Shown piece after piece: positions 1 to 7,874 of a stretch of 64,000 nucleotides of DNA (position 1 is its first letter; every line of letters begins with the position of its first letter). Source of the DNA: Paracoccaceae bacterium. Its GTDB lineage: Bacteria; Pseudomonadota; Alphaproteobacteria; Rhodobacterales; Rhodobacteraceae. The translations under genes and the position numbers were made by a program. The notes beneath the pieces were generated by a model. It was not told the DNA's origin and made no database searches. It was given only the letters and a program-made list of their open reading frames with translations. The stretch is from NCBI GenBank assembly GCA_028284705.1, contig JANQRE010000013.1:104148-168147 (forward strand). The letters are read 5' to 3'.

Positions 1-195
1 GTCGGGGTGGCGCCCCTGCCGCGATACCTCATCGAAGACGAAATCGCCGATGGCCGCGTCACACTGGGTTTGCCTGACTATACGCTGCCATCCGTCCCAC
101 TTCAGATTTGTTTCCCGGCGGCAGGAAAAAGACCGGCCCGTGTTGATGCATTGGCCAATCACCTGACGCAACACATAAAGCGACGTCTCGGTTAG
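1..195 (+). CDS. LysR-family regulator, C-terminal end (partial)
   Basis: The reading frame is open from the first base of the window and ends at TAG (193-195), giving the last 64 residues of a protein that begins outside. The sequence GVAPLPRYLIEDEIADGRV followed by a stretch ending in an amphipathic helix is the typical end of a LysR substrate-binding domain: the 'GxAxLPxYL' strand, the 'E(I/L)A.GRL' turn and the last helix. Target and effector cannot be told from this fragment. The remnant downstream suggests a rearranged neighbourhood. Confidence 0.75.
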   Translation, partial: VGVAPLPRYLIEDEIADGRVTLGLPDYTLPSVPLQICFPAAGKRPARVDALANHLTQHIKRRLG

Positions 196-641
196 TCTCG
201 AAACGAGCTAGAGTGAGCCGCCAATGGCTACTAGCTCGAATGCGAAATCCCTCCATTCGCGAAGGAGTTCACAGTGATCCGCCGTGCGCCCAATTCCTTG
301 GTGAGCATGCGGGTGAATTCTTCAAACGGGGCCTTCGTGCCCGAATAGATCGTTGTCACCCTTCGCGTCGGAGAGCTTCCGGATACCAGCCCGAACAACG
401 AGCTTCATCGATCACGTTGCTGAAAAGGTTCGGTTTGTTGACTGCTTACTTCCAGTGCTGCGCCCTTGATGGATTTGCAGTTCAAATCCGTATTCGTGCG
501 CTAGGTGAACGCAGCACGAGCTCAGTTTGCAGCATTCGGCGGTACTGTACTGGATCGAATCGACGCCCCCAAGCGGTAGCGCTACAAAGGCGGGCGCGGC
601 AGCTGGGACGGCCTAAACTGTCATTCGATCTTCGCCGCACA
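196..641. other. 446-bp non-coding stretch with a decayed gene fragment
   Basis: No intact gene is supported between the LysR end and the stop of the ABC permease. A 42-codon dehydrogenase fragment lies on the minus strand at 264-389 (separate entry). The part from about 390 to 641 showed nothing recognisable in any frame. Confidence 0.5.
264..389 (-). pseudogene. Remnant of a short-chain dehydrogenase/reductase
   Basis: Read on the minus strand, 42 codons translate as a stretch containing VSGSSPTRR, then IYSGTKAPFEEFTRMLTKEL, then GARRITVNS. This matches the catalytic core of classical SDR enzymes: the serine region, YxxxK (YSGTK), the following helix, and the 'ITVN' strand. After TVNS the frame loses similarity and stops within about ten codons. 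No Rossmann nucleotide-binding half is found upstream. It is therefore a broken relic, not an expressed enzyme. Its original substrate is unknown. Confidence 0.6.
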
Positions 642-3176
642 CTACTCGCTGGTCCGCAAAACCCGCGCGGGGCGTGCGGCCAGGGGTCCCCAGGCGAAAG
701 CCAGCCCTGCGGCGGTTGTGGCGAATATCCCGCCAAGGATAATCGCCATCGCGGAATAGGGCTCGAAGGCAAAGTCGGTGTCCATCACAAAGGTCATGAT
801 CGCCCAGCTTGCCGCGCCGCCAGCGAGAACCGCGACAAGACCCGCGGAAAGTCCAAAGATGGCGGAACGCAGCGCGAAGCTCAGCAGAATTGTGCGCCGC
901 GATGCGCCAAGCGTCTTCAGGACCGCGGCCTCATATGTCCGGGCGCGTTCTCCCGCCGCGGCCGCACCGATCAGGACGATGAGCCCGGTTAGAAGTGTCG
1001 CGGCGGCTCCATAGGTGGCGGCCGAAGCGATGCCAGCCAGAACCCCGGCCACACGGTCAATCGCATCGCGCACACGAATCATGGTCATGTTCGGCCAGGT
1101 GTTTCCGACATCGCGCAACAGACGCGCCTCCGCGTCTGCATCACTGTAAATCGTCGCGATATGGCTATGCGGAGCGCCGACGAGCGCGGCGGGGTTCATC
1201 GACAGGATGAAACCGATGCCAGCGGTCGAAAAATCGACCTCGCGGAAGCTCGTGATCGTCGCTTCAATGTCTCGTCCTAGGATGTTGACCGTCAGATCAT
1301 CGCCCAGAGAGAGCCCCATCTCGGCGGCTTCCTCAGCGGCGAAACTGATCTGTGGCGGGCCCGCATATCCTGCTGGCCACCACTGCCCATAGGTGATCTC
1401 TGCCCCTTCGGGCGGCGCAGCGGAATAGGTGATGCCCCGGTCTCCTTGCAGGACCCAGTGATCTCCCGCCACGTCGCTGGCGGACCTGCCATTTATGCGC
1501 GTGATGACGCCACGCAACATTGGCGCGGTTTCAACATTCGTGACCCCGTCATCCGCCCGCACACTTGTCAAGAAATCCTCAAGCTGATGGGTTTGGATAT
1601 CCACAACGAAATAGCTGGGTGCGCGTTCGGGCAGGTTCGTGGCAATTGCTGTGCGGAAGTTGGTATCGATCTGGCCAATCGCAGACAGAACCGTCAACCC
1701 CAGGCCAAGCGACAGGATAACCGGCGCGGCCTCCGATCTTGGCCCGGCGACCGAGCCAAGCGCCATGCGAAGCGCCGTTCGCCCGCGCATCCGGCGGTTT
1801 TGCGACAGCAAGTTCGCCACCCGTCGCGTCGCCAGAGCGATCAACCAGAGCGCCACAAACGCCACGGCCAATCCACCCGCCGACCACAGCGTCAGGCGCA
1901 GAAGCCCCGAAAACCAGGCCGCCACGACAACAAGCACCGCAGTCAGGGCGCAAATCAACAGCACAAATCTCAGCTGCGGGCGGGGCAACGTGCTGTCTGT
2001 GCCTTGCCGGTAGAGCGCCGAGCCGCGCACCGTTTCGGTCCTTGCCAGCGGCCAGATGGTGAAGATCGCCGCCGCAAGCGCGCCGTAAATTGCCGCCTCC
2101 ACCAAGACCGCCGGATAGATGCCGAAGACCGCCGGAACCGGCAGGCGCGCCTCGATGATCGGCGACAGCGCCAAGGGGATGAGCGATCCGAACAACAGCC
2201 CCAATCCGATGCCAAGGGCGGCGACGGCGCCGATCTGAAAGGCGTAGGTTGCGAAGATCGTGCCGCTGCTCGCGCCGAGGGTTTTCAGCGTCGCGATCGT
2301 GTTGGTCTTCTCATCGAGATAGCCGCGCACAGCTGCATAAACACCGACACCTCCAACGGCCAATCCGGCGAGTCCAACCAGCACCAGAAAGGCGCTCAAT
2401 CGGTCGACGAATTCCGCAATGCCGGGGGCTCCGTTTCGGGAGTCCCGCCACCGCAAACCAGCCCCTTCCATGGATTGCTGCGCGCTCGCCTCAAGCGCAT
2501 CGAGCTCTGCATCCTGGCGTAACTCCAGACGATAGGCGCTTTCGAACAGTGTTCCGGGTGCCAGCAGACCGGACGCGCTCAAATCCTCGGTCCGAACCAG
2601 CGTGCGTGGACCGAGGCCAAATCCGCCGCCTGCATTGTCCGGTTCCCGCTCCAACGTGGCCGTCAGCACGAAGTTCTGGCTTCCGAGCGAAAACCTATCG
2701 CCAAGCGTCAGTCCCAGGCGGTCGATCAGAACCCCGTCCATGACCGCCCCGGGGAGACCACCATCCCCGGCTAGGGCCTGATCCAAACCCATGGGCGGCG
2801 ACAATTGTACGTCCCCGTAAATCGGATAGGCGTTATCAACGCCTTTGACCTGGGTCAGTCCGCGCTCTGAGGTGCCATCGCGGTTTACCACGGCCATGGA
2901 GCGGAAATCCACGATCTCAGAAACCTGCAGCGCGGTCTCCCCCATCCACGCGCGCTCCACCGCACTGGCAAAGCGATAGGTCAGCGTGATCTCGGCATCG
3001 CCACCCAGAAGTGCGGCACCCTCGCGGGACAAGCCGCTCTCGATACTGTCGCGCACCGTGCCGACGACCGTGATCGCCGCGACACTCAAGGTGAGGCAGA
3101 TCAGCAGAATGCGAAAACCGCGCACGCCGCCGCGCAACTCGCGGCGGGCAAATCTGAGAGCGTTCGTGAAGGTCAC
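642..3176 (-). CDS. ybbP: FtsX-like ABC transporter permease (YbbP type)
   Basis: 844-residue inner-membrane permease. It has an N-terminal membrane segment (FRILLICLTLSVAAITVVGTV), a large periplasmic domain, two blocks of membrane helices with FtsX-type features (AVRGYLDEKTNTIATLKTLG and TYEAAVLKTLGASRRTIL) and a final helix. The length and the duplicated FtsX domains match E. coli YbbP. It starts with GTG overlapping the TGA of the ATPase gene (GTGA), so the two are translationally coupled. With YbbA it would form a complex acting on lipids or lipophilic substrates across the periplasm; the real substrate is not known. The divergent TesA-like esterase repeats the E. coli tesA-ybbA-ybbP context. 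Confidence 0.88.
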   Translation of the reverse strand: MTFTNALRFARRELRGGVRGFRILLICLTLSVAAITVVGTVRDSIESGLSREGAALLGGDAEITLTYRFASAVERAWMGETALQVSEIVDFRSMAVVNRDGTSERGLTQVKGVDNAYPIYGDVQLSPPMGLDQALAGDGGLPGAVMDGVLIDRLGLTLGDRFSLGSQNFVLTATLEREPDNAGGGFGLGPRTLVRTEDLSASGLLAPGTLFESAYRLELRQDAELDALEASAQQSMEGAGLRWRDSRNGAPGIAEFVDRLSAFLVLVGLAGLAVGGVGVYAAVRGYLDEKTNTIATLKTLGASSGTIFATYAFQIGAVAALGIGLGLLFGSLIPLALSPIIEARLPVPAVFGIYPAVLVEAAIYGALAAAIFTIWPLARTETVRGSALYRQGTDSTLPRPQLRFVLLICALTAVLVVVAAWFSGLLRLTLWSAGGLAVAFVALWLIALATRRVANLLSQNRRMRGRTALRMALGSVAGPRSEAAPVILSLGLGLTVLSAIGQIDTNFRTAIATNLPERAPSYFVVDIQTHQLEDFLTSVRADDGVTNVETAPMLRGVITRINGRSASDVAGDHWVLQGDRGITYSAAPPEGAEITYGQWWPAGYAGPPQISFAAEEAAEMGLSLGDDLTVNILGRDIEATITSFREVDFSTAGIGFILSMNPAALVGAPHSHIATIYSDADAEARLLRDVGNTWPNMTMIRVRDAIDRVAGVLAGIASAATYGAAATLLTGLIVLIGAAAAGERARTYEAAVLKTLGASRRTILLSFALRSAIFGLSAGLVAVLAGGAASWAIMTFVMDTDFAFEPYSAMAIILGGIFATTAAGLAFAWGPLAARPARVLRTSE

Positions 3177-3838
3177 GCGGCGATCCGCCCGTCGGCCAGA
3201 CGGATCGTCCGGTCGCAGCGCGCCGCCAGTTCCGGAGCATGGGTCACGAGCACAAGCGTGCTGGCATGGCGGTCTCTAAGCGCGAAGAGCGCATCCATGA
3301 TCACCTCGCCATTGCTTGCATCCAGATTCCCCGTAGGTTCATCGGCCAACAGAATGTCGGGACGCGGCGCGGCGGCGCGAGCAAGCGCGACGCGCTGCTG
3401 CTCGCCACCAGAGAGTTGGGCGGGGTAGTGATGCAGGCGGTCCGCAAGCCCGACGGCCTCCAATTCCGAGGTCGCCCGCTCGAACGCGTCGCTCTTCCCG
3501 GCCAGTTCCAGAGGCGTTGCGACGTTCTCCAACGCCGTCATTGTCGGGATCAGGTGGAAGGATTGGAACACGATCCCCATGTGATCTCTGCGAAACCGGG
3601 CCAGCGCGTCCTCTCCCATTGCCGTCATGTCATTGCCGAGCACATCAACGCGGCCCCCGGTTGCCAACTCCAAACCGGCCACTAACATGAGAAGTGAGGA
3701 CTTGCCCGAACCGGATGGTCCGATCAGTCCCACGGTTTCCTGCTTATCGATAGAGAGATCAATGCCGCGCAAAATTTCGACACGCCCGACATTGCCGTCC
3801 AAAGCCAGTTGCGCGTTTTCGAGCGTGATGACAGCCAT
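3173..3838 (-). CDS. ybbA: ABC transporter ATP-binding protein (YbbA/LolD type)
   Basis: 221-residue cytoplasmic ATPase that powers the downstream permease. Visible motifs are Walker A GPSGSGKSS, Q-loop, signature LSGGEQQRVALARA, Walker B with DEPTGNLD, and the H-loop (VTHAPEL). The ATG at 3838 was chosen because GGAG lies just upstream and the MAVITLENAQL start matches family N-termini; the open frame extends further upstream but without family-like sequence. Only 22 bp separate this start from that of the divergent esterase gene, so at least one promoter must lie inside a coding sequence. Confidence 0.93.
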   Translation of the reverse strand: MAVITLENAQLALDGNVGRVEILRGIDLSIDKQETVGLIGPSGSGKSSLLMLVAGLELATGGRVDVLGNDMTAMGEDALARFRRDHMGIVFQSFHLIPTMTALENVATPLELAGKSDAFERATSELEAVGLADRLHHYPAQLSGGEQQRVALARAAAPRPDILLADEPTGNLDASNGEVIMDALFALRDRHASTLVLVTHAPELAARCDRTIRLADGRIAA

Positions 3839-3860
3839 TTGGAAACTCCGGCAGCGCAGG

Positions 3861-4514
3861 GTGTCTCCCGGATATGGGGCCCGCAAGGCAATACTCAAGT
3901 TTGCTTTGATATTTGGGCTGATGGCAGGCCCGGCGACGTCCGAGACGAAGGTGGTCGCCATGCTTGGAGACTCCTTGACGCAAGGCTACGGCCTGCCGGT
4001 CGAAGACGGGTTGGTGCCAACTCTGCAGAGATGGCTCACCGAGCGAGGCGCTGATGTCCGGCTGATAAATGCAGGTGTGAGCGGCGACACAACAGCCGGA
4101 GGCGCTGCACGTATCGACTGGACTTTGACACCGGATGTCGATGGGCTGATCGTGTCGCTCGGGGCCAATGACATGCTGCGCGGCCTGCCACCGGAAGACG
4201 CGCGGCAAAATCTGAAGGAAATCCTCCTGGCTGCAAAAGACCGCGACGTTCAGACGATGCTGATCGGGTTTCCAGCGCCGCTGAACTATGGCGCAGAGTA
4301 CAAGTCAGCCTTCGGCACCACCTATGTGACGCTTGCCACCGAGTTCGAGGTGGTTTTCCTCCGCAACCTCCTCGCCCCGATCCAGACGGCGGAAGGTCCG
4401 AACACGGACTACCTACAAAGCGATCAATTGCATCCAAACGCCGAGGGCGTCGCATTGATCGTGGAGGACCTAGGTCCGCGCGTGCTCGACCTGCTGGCGC
4501 GCATCGAAGGCTGA
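3861..4514 (+). CDS. tesA: Secreted GDSL arylesterase/lysophospholipase (TesA-like)
   Basis: About 217 residues. The SGNH-hydrolase blocks are all present: block I GDSLTQGYG, block II GVSGDTTAGG (Gly), block III GANDMLRG (Asn), and block V DQLHPNAEG (Asp/His). They follow an N-terminal leader (KAILKFALIFGLMAGPATS) that looks like a signal peptide, so the enzyme likely acts in the periplasm on acyl or aryl esters or lysophospholipids. The start is put at GTG 3861, the first that includes the whole leader; no strong Shine-Dalgarno supports it, and ATG 3921 would cut the leader. It is divergent from ybbA-ybbP, the same partnership as in E. coli. Confidence 0.87.
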   Translation: MSPGYGARKAILKFALIFGLMAGPATSETKVVAMLGDSLTQGYGLPVEDGLVPTLQRWLTERGADVRLINAGVSGDTTAGGAARIDWTLTPDVDGLIVSLGANDMLRGLPPEDARQNLKEILLAAKDRDVQTMLIGFPAPLNYGAEYKSAFGTTYVTLATEFEVVFLRNLLAPIQTAEGPNTDYLQSDQLHPNAEGVALIVEDLGPRVLDLLARIEG

Positions 4515-4789
4515 CTTTCTTTCTGCAATATTGCCCAGGTTGCAATCCAAGCTGCAACGAAGGGAAGAACCATCAAGCTTGCCAGGAAGAGACAGTTCCC
4601 TGAGGTCCGTTCACAGCACACCGATTCTTGGCCCCTAGCAGAGATTTATTGCGGTCCCAAAAGTCGAAATGACTAGCGGGCAATGAGATACAGCAGTCTT
4701 GGACACCTGATGGCGCTGTTGCCGCCCGTTTCCTCGTATTTGCGTTTCCAAGGCAGCTTGAGAGTCGCGTCGGTTCAGCAAACGGTATG

Positions 4790-4818
4790 TTGACAGTCGC
4801 TGCTCTCTGTATTATTTA
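4790..4818 (+). promoter_or_regulatory. Sigma70-like promoter of the flavin monooxygenase
   Basis: A perfect -35 TTGACA (4790-4795), a 17-bp spacer and -10 TATTTA (4813-4818). The -10 is covered by the palindrome at 4812-4833. The same -35/spacer/-10 set occurs upstream of dctP, also under the palindrome, which argues that both are true repressible promoters. Confidence 0.75.
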
Positions 4819-4833
4819 TTAACTGATAAATAA
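4812..4833. promoter_or_regulatory. TetR operator, copy 1
   Basis: Core ATTTATTAACTGATAAAT (4814-4831) with flanking TT/AA gives a 22-bp near-perfect inverted repeat. Close copies lie at 6627-6648 (next to tetR) and 8995-9016 (TRAP promoter region). Position over the -10 implies repression by steric block. Assignment to the adjacent TetR protein is an inference from spacing and shared occurrence. Confidence 0.75.
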
Positions 4834-4873
4834 AGGATTGCTCTTTGTTTCCATGCTTTGAATGGAGGAGAAA

Positions 4874-6079
4874 ATGAAAGGACGCGCGATTGTCATTGGG
4901 GGATCCATCGGAGGTCTCTTCACTGCTGCCTTGCTGCGAAAAGAAGGTTGGGACGTAAACGTTTACGAACGGGTCGATGTGGAATTGGCGGGCCGAGGAG
5001 CAGGGATTGTCACCCATCAACCATTACTTGATGCACTCGAGGCATCCGGTGCGGGAACTGAGGCACTCGGCGTCGTGAGCCAGAACCGAACGGCCTATGA
5101 CAGAGCTGGAAACGTAACACACCAGTTTGAATTCCCGCAGCTCGTAACATCCTGGGACAGGCTGCAAAACCTGACCCGTGCGACGATCCCCGATGATCAC
5201 TACCATCTCGATCACTGGCTTGTCCGGTACGAGGAAACCGGCGACGGCGTTCGGGCATTCTTCAAAAACGGTCATGTCGATGAAGCCGATCTGATTGTGG
5301 GTGCCGACGGTTTTCGGTCCGGCGTCCGCGGACAGTTATTCCCTGACGTTCAGCCGGAATATGCGGGATATGTCGTTTGGCGAGGTGTCGCCAATGAAGC
5401 CGATCTGCCGCAGGACATTCAGGACTCGGTTTTCAAGGATTTCGGCTTCTTCCTTCCAGACGGCGATGGGGAAGTTATCGGCTATCCGATTGCAGGGACC
5501 GACAACAACTTGGAGGTCGGTCAGCGACGTTACAACTGGGTTTGGTATCGGGTCGTTGATCAGGATGCGTTGGCCGACATACTCACTGATGAGAGCGGTG
5601 TGACCCACGACATCTCGATCCCTCCGCCTCTGATCCGCAGAGATGTGATCGCGCAGTTGCGCGAGGATGCGCATCGCGCGCTTGCCCCCCAATTTTCGGC
5701 GATCCTGGATCACGTGAAAGCGCCGTTTTTCACGCCGATTTATGATCACGCATCGCCGGCCATGACTTCAGGGCGGGTCGCCATGGTCGGTGATGCGGCC
5801 TTTGTTGCGCGACCGCATATCGGTGCAGGCGTGACCAAAGCGGCCGAAGACGCACATGCGTTAGCGCGCGCTCTGGGCAAGGCTTCGAGTGTCGAGGAGG
5901 CACTCAAAGCCTACGATGCGGAGCGGCACAGTATTGACCAGATTGCCTATGAACGTGCGCAGTACCTGGGCGAATATCTGATGCCGAAATACAAAACCGA
6001 GGAAGAGAAGGCAGCCTGGGCGCGGCATCACAACATCGAGACGATCATGCGAGATACGGCGGTGCTGAACTTCTATTGA
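4874..6079 (+). CDS. FAD-dependent aromatic-ring monooxygenase, 2,6-dihydroxypyridine hydroxylase-like
   Basis: 401 residues of a class A flavoprotein monooxygenase. It has an N-terminal FAD fold with GGSIGG after the first strand (residues ~6-13), the mid-chain NADPH/FAD motif GADGFRSGVR, and the C-terminal FAD ribityl-binding motif GRVAMVGDAAFVARPHIGAG. The block GYVVWRGV ... GEVIGYPIAG resembles 2,6-dihydroxypyridine 3-monooxygenase more than salicylate hydroxylases. ATG 4874 is preferred over 4862 because GGAGGA lies 4-5 nt before it. It probably hydroxylates a small hydroxylated ring, using NAD(P)H and O2. The promoter carries a TetR operator shared with the TRAP transporter, so the transported compound or a derivative may be its substrate; the exact substrate is unknown. 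Confidence 0.82.
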   Translation: MKGRAIVIGGSIGGLFTAALLRKEGWDVNVYERVDVELAGRGAGIVTHQPLLDALEASGAGTEALGVVSQNRTAYDRAGNVTHQFEFPQLVTSWDRLQNLTRATIPDDHYHLDHWLVRYEETGDGVRAFFKNGHVDEADLIVGADGFRSGVRGQLFPDVQPEYAGYVVWRGVANEADLPQDIQDSVFKDFGFFLPDGDGEVIGYPIAGTDNNLEVGQRRYNWVWYRVVDQDALADILTDESGVTHDISIPPPLIRRDVIAQLREDAHRALAPQFSAILDHVKAPFFTPIYDHASPAMTSGRVAMVGDAAFVARPHIGAGVTKAAEDAHALARALGKASSVEEALKAYDAERHSIDQIAYERAQYLGEYLMPKYKTEEEKAAWARHHNIETIMRDTAVLNFY

Positions 6080-6105
6080 GAGACAGCAATACCAAGTCAA
6101 AAAAG

Positions 6106-6136
6106 AAAAGCGCCGGGATGTCCCCGGCGCCTTTTA
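6106..6136. terminator. Bidirectional Rho-independent terminator
   Basis: Stem GCGCCGGG (6110-6117) with CCCGGCGC (6123-6130), a 5-nt loop, an A-rich run on the left and CTTTTATT on the right. It lies between the convergent monooxygenase and cupin genes and can serve both. Confidence 0.85.
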
Positions 6137-6168
6137 TTATGAGCTGGTCCGAAGTTCGTGCAACGAGC

Positions 6169-6597
6169 TTACGCCACTTCCTTCAGTCTTGGCACATCTG
6201 CGGAAAGCACATGCGGTGTATTGGGACTGTCGAGATGTTCGACAGTTACGAAACTCAGGTCCGTATCGCCGATATTCTCGAGATCGTGGATCATGTAGTC
6301 GCCCTCTCCATAAGAATAGTGACGTGTTGTTCCAGCGGCATATTCACTTTCGACAATGCTACCGTCCTGCATGTGAGACCGTGAACGTCCGGGCGTTAGC
6401 GCGCTCCAGAAATAATTGAGCACATGGTGGTGAAACCCGATCCGCTCGCCTGGTGCGAGGCGGATTTGCCAGACGCGTACCTTGTCAGTTTCTGACACCA
6501 GTATATGCCCAACCTGGCCATTGCCCCAGGCGGCCTTAAACTCCTCAATGCGGTCGCGCGGCCAATCGAAGCTATCCGGGTCGCAATGTTTGGACAT
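6169..6597 (-). CDS. Small cupin-domain protein
   Basis: 142-residue single-domain cupin. The first cupin motif is visible as PGERIGFHHHVLNYFW (metal-binding His cluster), and a second strand set follows through YSYGEGDYMIHDLENIGDTDLSFVTVEHLDS. Start ATG 6597 is set by a strong GGAGG six bases upstream; ATG 6618 has none. It could be a metal-dependent dioxygenase, isomerase or lyase, or a sensor protein; the sequence does not decide. It is divergent from tetR with operator copy 2 between them, so it likely belongs to the same regulon as the monooxygenase and transporter. Confidence 0.75.
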   Translation of the reverse strand: MSKHCDPDSFDWPRDRIEEFKAAWGNGQVGHILVSETDKVRVWQIRLAPGERIGFHHHVLNYFWSALTPGRSRSHMQDGSIVESEYAAGTTRHYSYGEGDYMIHDLENIGDTDLSFVTVEHLDSPNTPHVLSADVPRLKEVA

Positions 6598-6626
6598 TTG
6601 AACCTCCATTTCTTTCATAGCCAGCT

Positions 6627-6648
6627 TAATTTATCGATTGATAATTGT
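6627..6648. promoter_or_regulatory. TetR operator, copy 2 (autoregulatory)
   Basis: Core ATTTATCGATTGATAATT (6629-6646), an imperfect version of the palindromes at 4812-4833 and 8995-9016. It sits in the 89-bp gap between the divergent cupin and tetR genes, a position typical of TetR autoregulation. It is the weakest of the three copies, consistent with looser autorepression. Confidence 0.7.
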
Positions 6649-6686
6649 AAAGAGCACAACTAGGGTAGATATCAAAGGAGACCGCG

Positions 6687-7349
6687 ATGCCCGAAGACGC
6701 AGCGACGCCGAAGAAAAGAAAGAGATACTCACCGGAAGAACGGCGGCGCATGATTGTCGAGGGCGCGATAGAGTTCTTTGCCGAGAACGGATTTGATGGC
6801 TCCACGCACCAGCTCGCAAAGTATATCGGCGTTACTCAGCCACTGATTTATCAGTACTTTCCGAGCAAAGAAGATCTGATCGAGGCGGTCTATTCGGAAC
6901 TCTTCCAAGGACGCTGGAATGATGAATGGGACGGAATCCTGGCGGATCGGTCGCGGTCCCTTGAAGATCGGCTGACGGATTTTTACCAGCGCTATTGCGC
7001 CGTCATTCACGCGCCTGATTGGATCCGCGTCTTCCTCTATTCAGGCCTGAAAGAGATGGACATCACCCAGCGCTACGCTCCGCTTGTCGAGGAACGGGCA
7101 ATTCGTCGAATTTGTATTGAAGCGCGCGATGCGTTCGGCCTTCCCGGCCTTGATAAAGTGCCGCTTTCGCATGAAGAGTTCGAGGCGGCGTGGATGCTTC
7201 ATGGCGGGATTTTCTACTACGGTGTAAGGCGTTTTGTTTATCGTGTGCCAGTCGAAGCGAGCACCGAGAAGCTGATCAACGCCAGTGTAAAACTCTATCT
7301 CGAAGGTGTCGGCGGCGTCGCGAAATCAATCGGCCTGAGCGTGAGCTAA
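6687..7349 (+). CDS. TetR/AcrR-family transcriptional regulator
   Basis: 220 residues. The N-terminal helix-turn-helix spans about residues 15-65: RRRMIVEGAIEFFAENGFDG, then THQLAKYIGVTQPLIYQYFPSKEDLI, the standard TetR recognition helix and 'YYYFxSKE' corner. The C-terminal half is the ligand-binding dimer domain. A preceding AAAGGAG fits the ATG start. Operator-like palindromes lie just upstream and at two nearby promoters, marking it as the likely local repressor of the monooxygenase, cupin and TRAP genes. The inducer is unknown. The 3' end overlaps the converging ydcZ-like gene by 4 bp. Confidence 0.93.
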   Translation: MPEDAATPKKRKRYSPEERRRMIVEGAIEFFAENGFDGSTHQLAKYIGVTQPLIYQYFPSKEDLIEAVYSELFQGRWNDEWDGILADRSRSLEDRLTDFYQRYCAVIHAPDWIRVFLYSGLKEMDITQRYAPLVEERAIRRICIEARDAFGLPGLDKVPLSHEEFEAAWMLHGGIFYYGVRRFVYRVPVEASTEKLINASVKLYLEGVGGVAKSIGLSVS

Positions 7350-7801
7350 AGCCCTCGGATCAACCACAGACCAGCGAAAATCAAAACCACACCCGACACT
7401 CGTTGCAAAGTAATGGGATCGATCGGCACGCCGAGCCAACCGTTGTGATCCATGGCGGTCGATACAATAATCTGACCGAACAGAACGGCGGCAACGAACA
7501 CGCCGGCCCCGATCTTGGGGACGACAAATGTGGACGTTGCGACAAAGAGCGCTCCCAGAAGACCGCCCGTCCAACAGATCATTGGAACTTCTTTCAAATC
7601 CGCGAGCCGTGGCCATTTTTCAAGCGTTAGGGCCGCCAAACCAAGCAGGAAAACTGTGGATACAATGACCGAGATGAGCGCGGCCCAAATCGCTGTGCTG
7701 TCGACTTTGCCTGCAAGTTTCGCGTTCAATGCAAACTGGATGGGCAAGAGACCACCGGCGGCTATCGTCATGCCAACAAGGAACGGAAAGCTGGTGTTCA
7801 C
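7346..7801 (-). CDS. YdcZ/DUF606-family inner-membrane protein
   Basis: 151 residues with about four to five hydrophobic helices (FLVGMTIAAGGLLPIQFALN, IWAALISVIVSTVFLLGLAAL, GVFVAAVLFGQIIVST, VSGVVLIFAGLWLIRGL) separated by short loops. Size and the pattern PIQFALNAKLAGKV match the DUF606/YdcZ half of drug/metabolite-type transporters. GTG 7801 is taken as start because AAGGAG lies 8 nt upstream. It follows dctP with a 73-bp gap on the same strand and may export or take up a compound linked to the pathway; no substrate can be named. Confidence 0.78.
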   Translation of the reverse strand: MNTSFPFLVGMTIAAGGLLPIQFALNAKLAGKVDSTAIWAALISVIVSTVFLLGLAALTLEKWPRLADLKEVPMICWTGGLLGALFVATSTFVVPKIGAGVFVAAVLFGQIIVSTAMDHNGWLGVPIDPITLQRVSGVVLIFAGLWLIRGL

Positions 7802-7874
7802 GTCGAGGACTCCTTCAGAAAAAAAGGCGGCGTGCTGAGTGAGTGCAGCCGCCGCCGTCATTCGCTTGGAGAGA

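Larger units (their letters stand above)
4515..4873. other. 359-bp intergenic region before the monooxygenase
   Basis: No gene is supported. The right third holds a sigma70-type promoter (4790-4818) overlapped by a palindromic operator (4812-4833) and the ribosome binding site GGAGGA of the monooxygenase. The rest (4515-4785) shows only a short inverted repeat TTGCA/TGCAA near 4540. Confidence 0.6.

Noticed and set aside
213..992. A 259-codon plus-strand open frame
   Set aside because: Most of it is antisense to the ABC permease and the translation is Arg/Gln/Cys-rich with no family resemblance; high GC keeps the frame open.
1446..2522. A 358-codon plus-strand open frame antisense to ybbP
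   Set aside because: Composition is typical of a shadow frame (His/Arg/Gln-rich), and the opposite strand has a clear permease.
4424..4621. A 65-codon minus-strand frame with a hydrophobic stretch
   Set aside because: It overlaps the 3' end of the esterase, starts at GTG without a ribosome site, and its hydrophobic run is short; not enough support.
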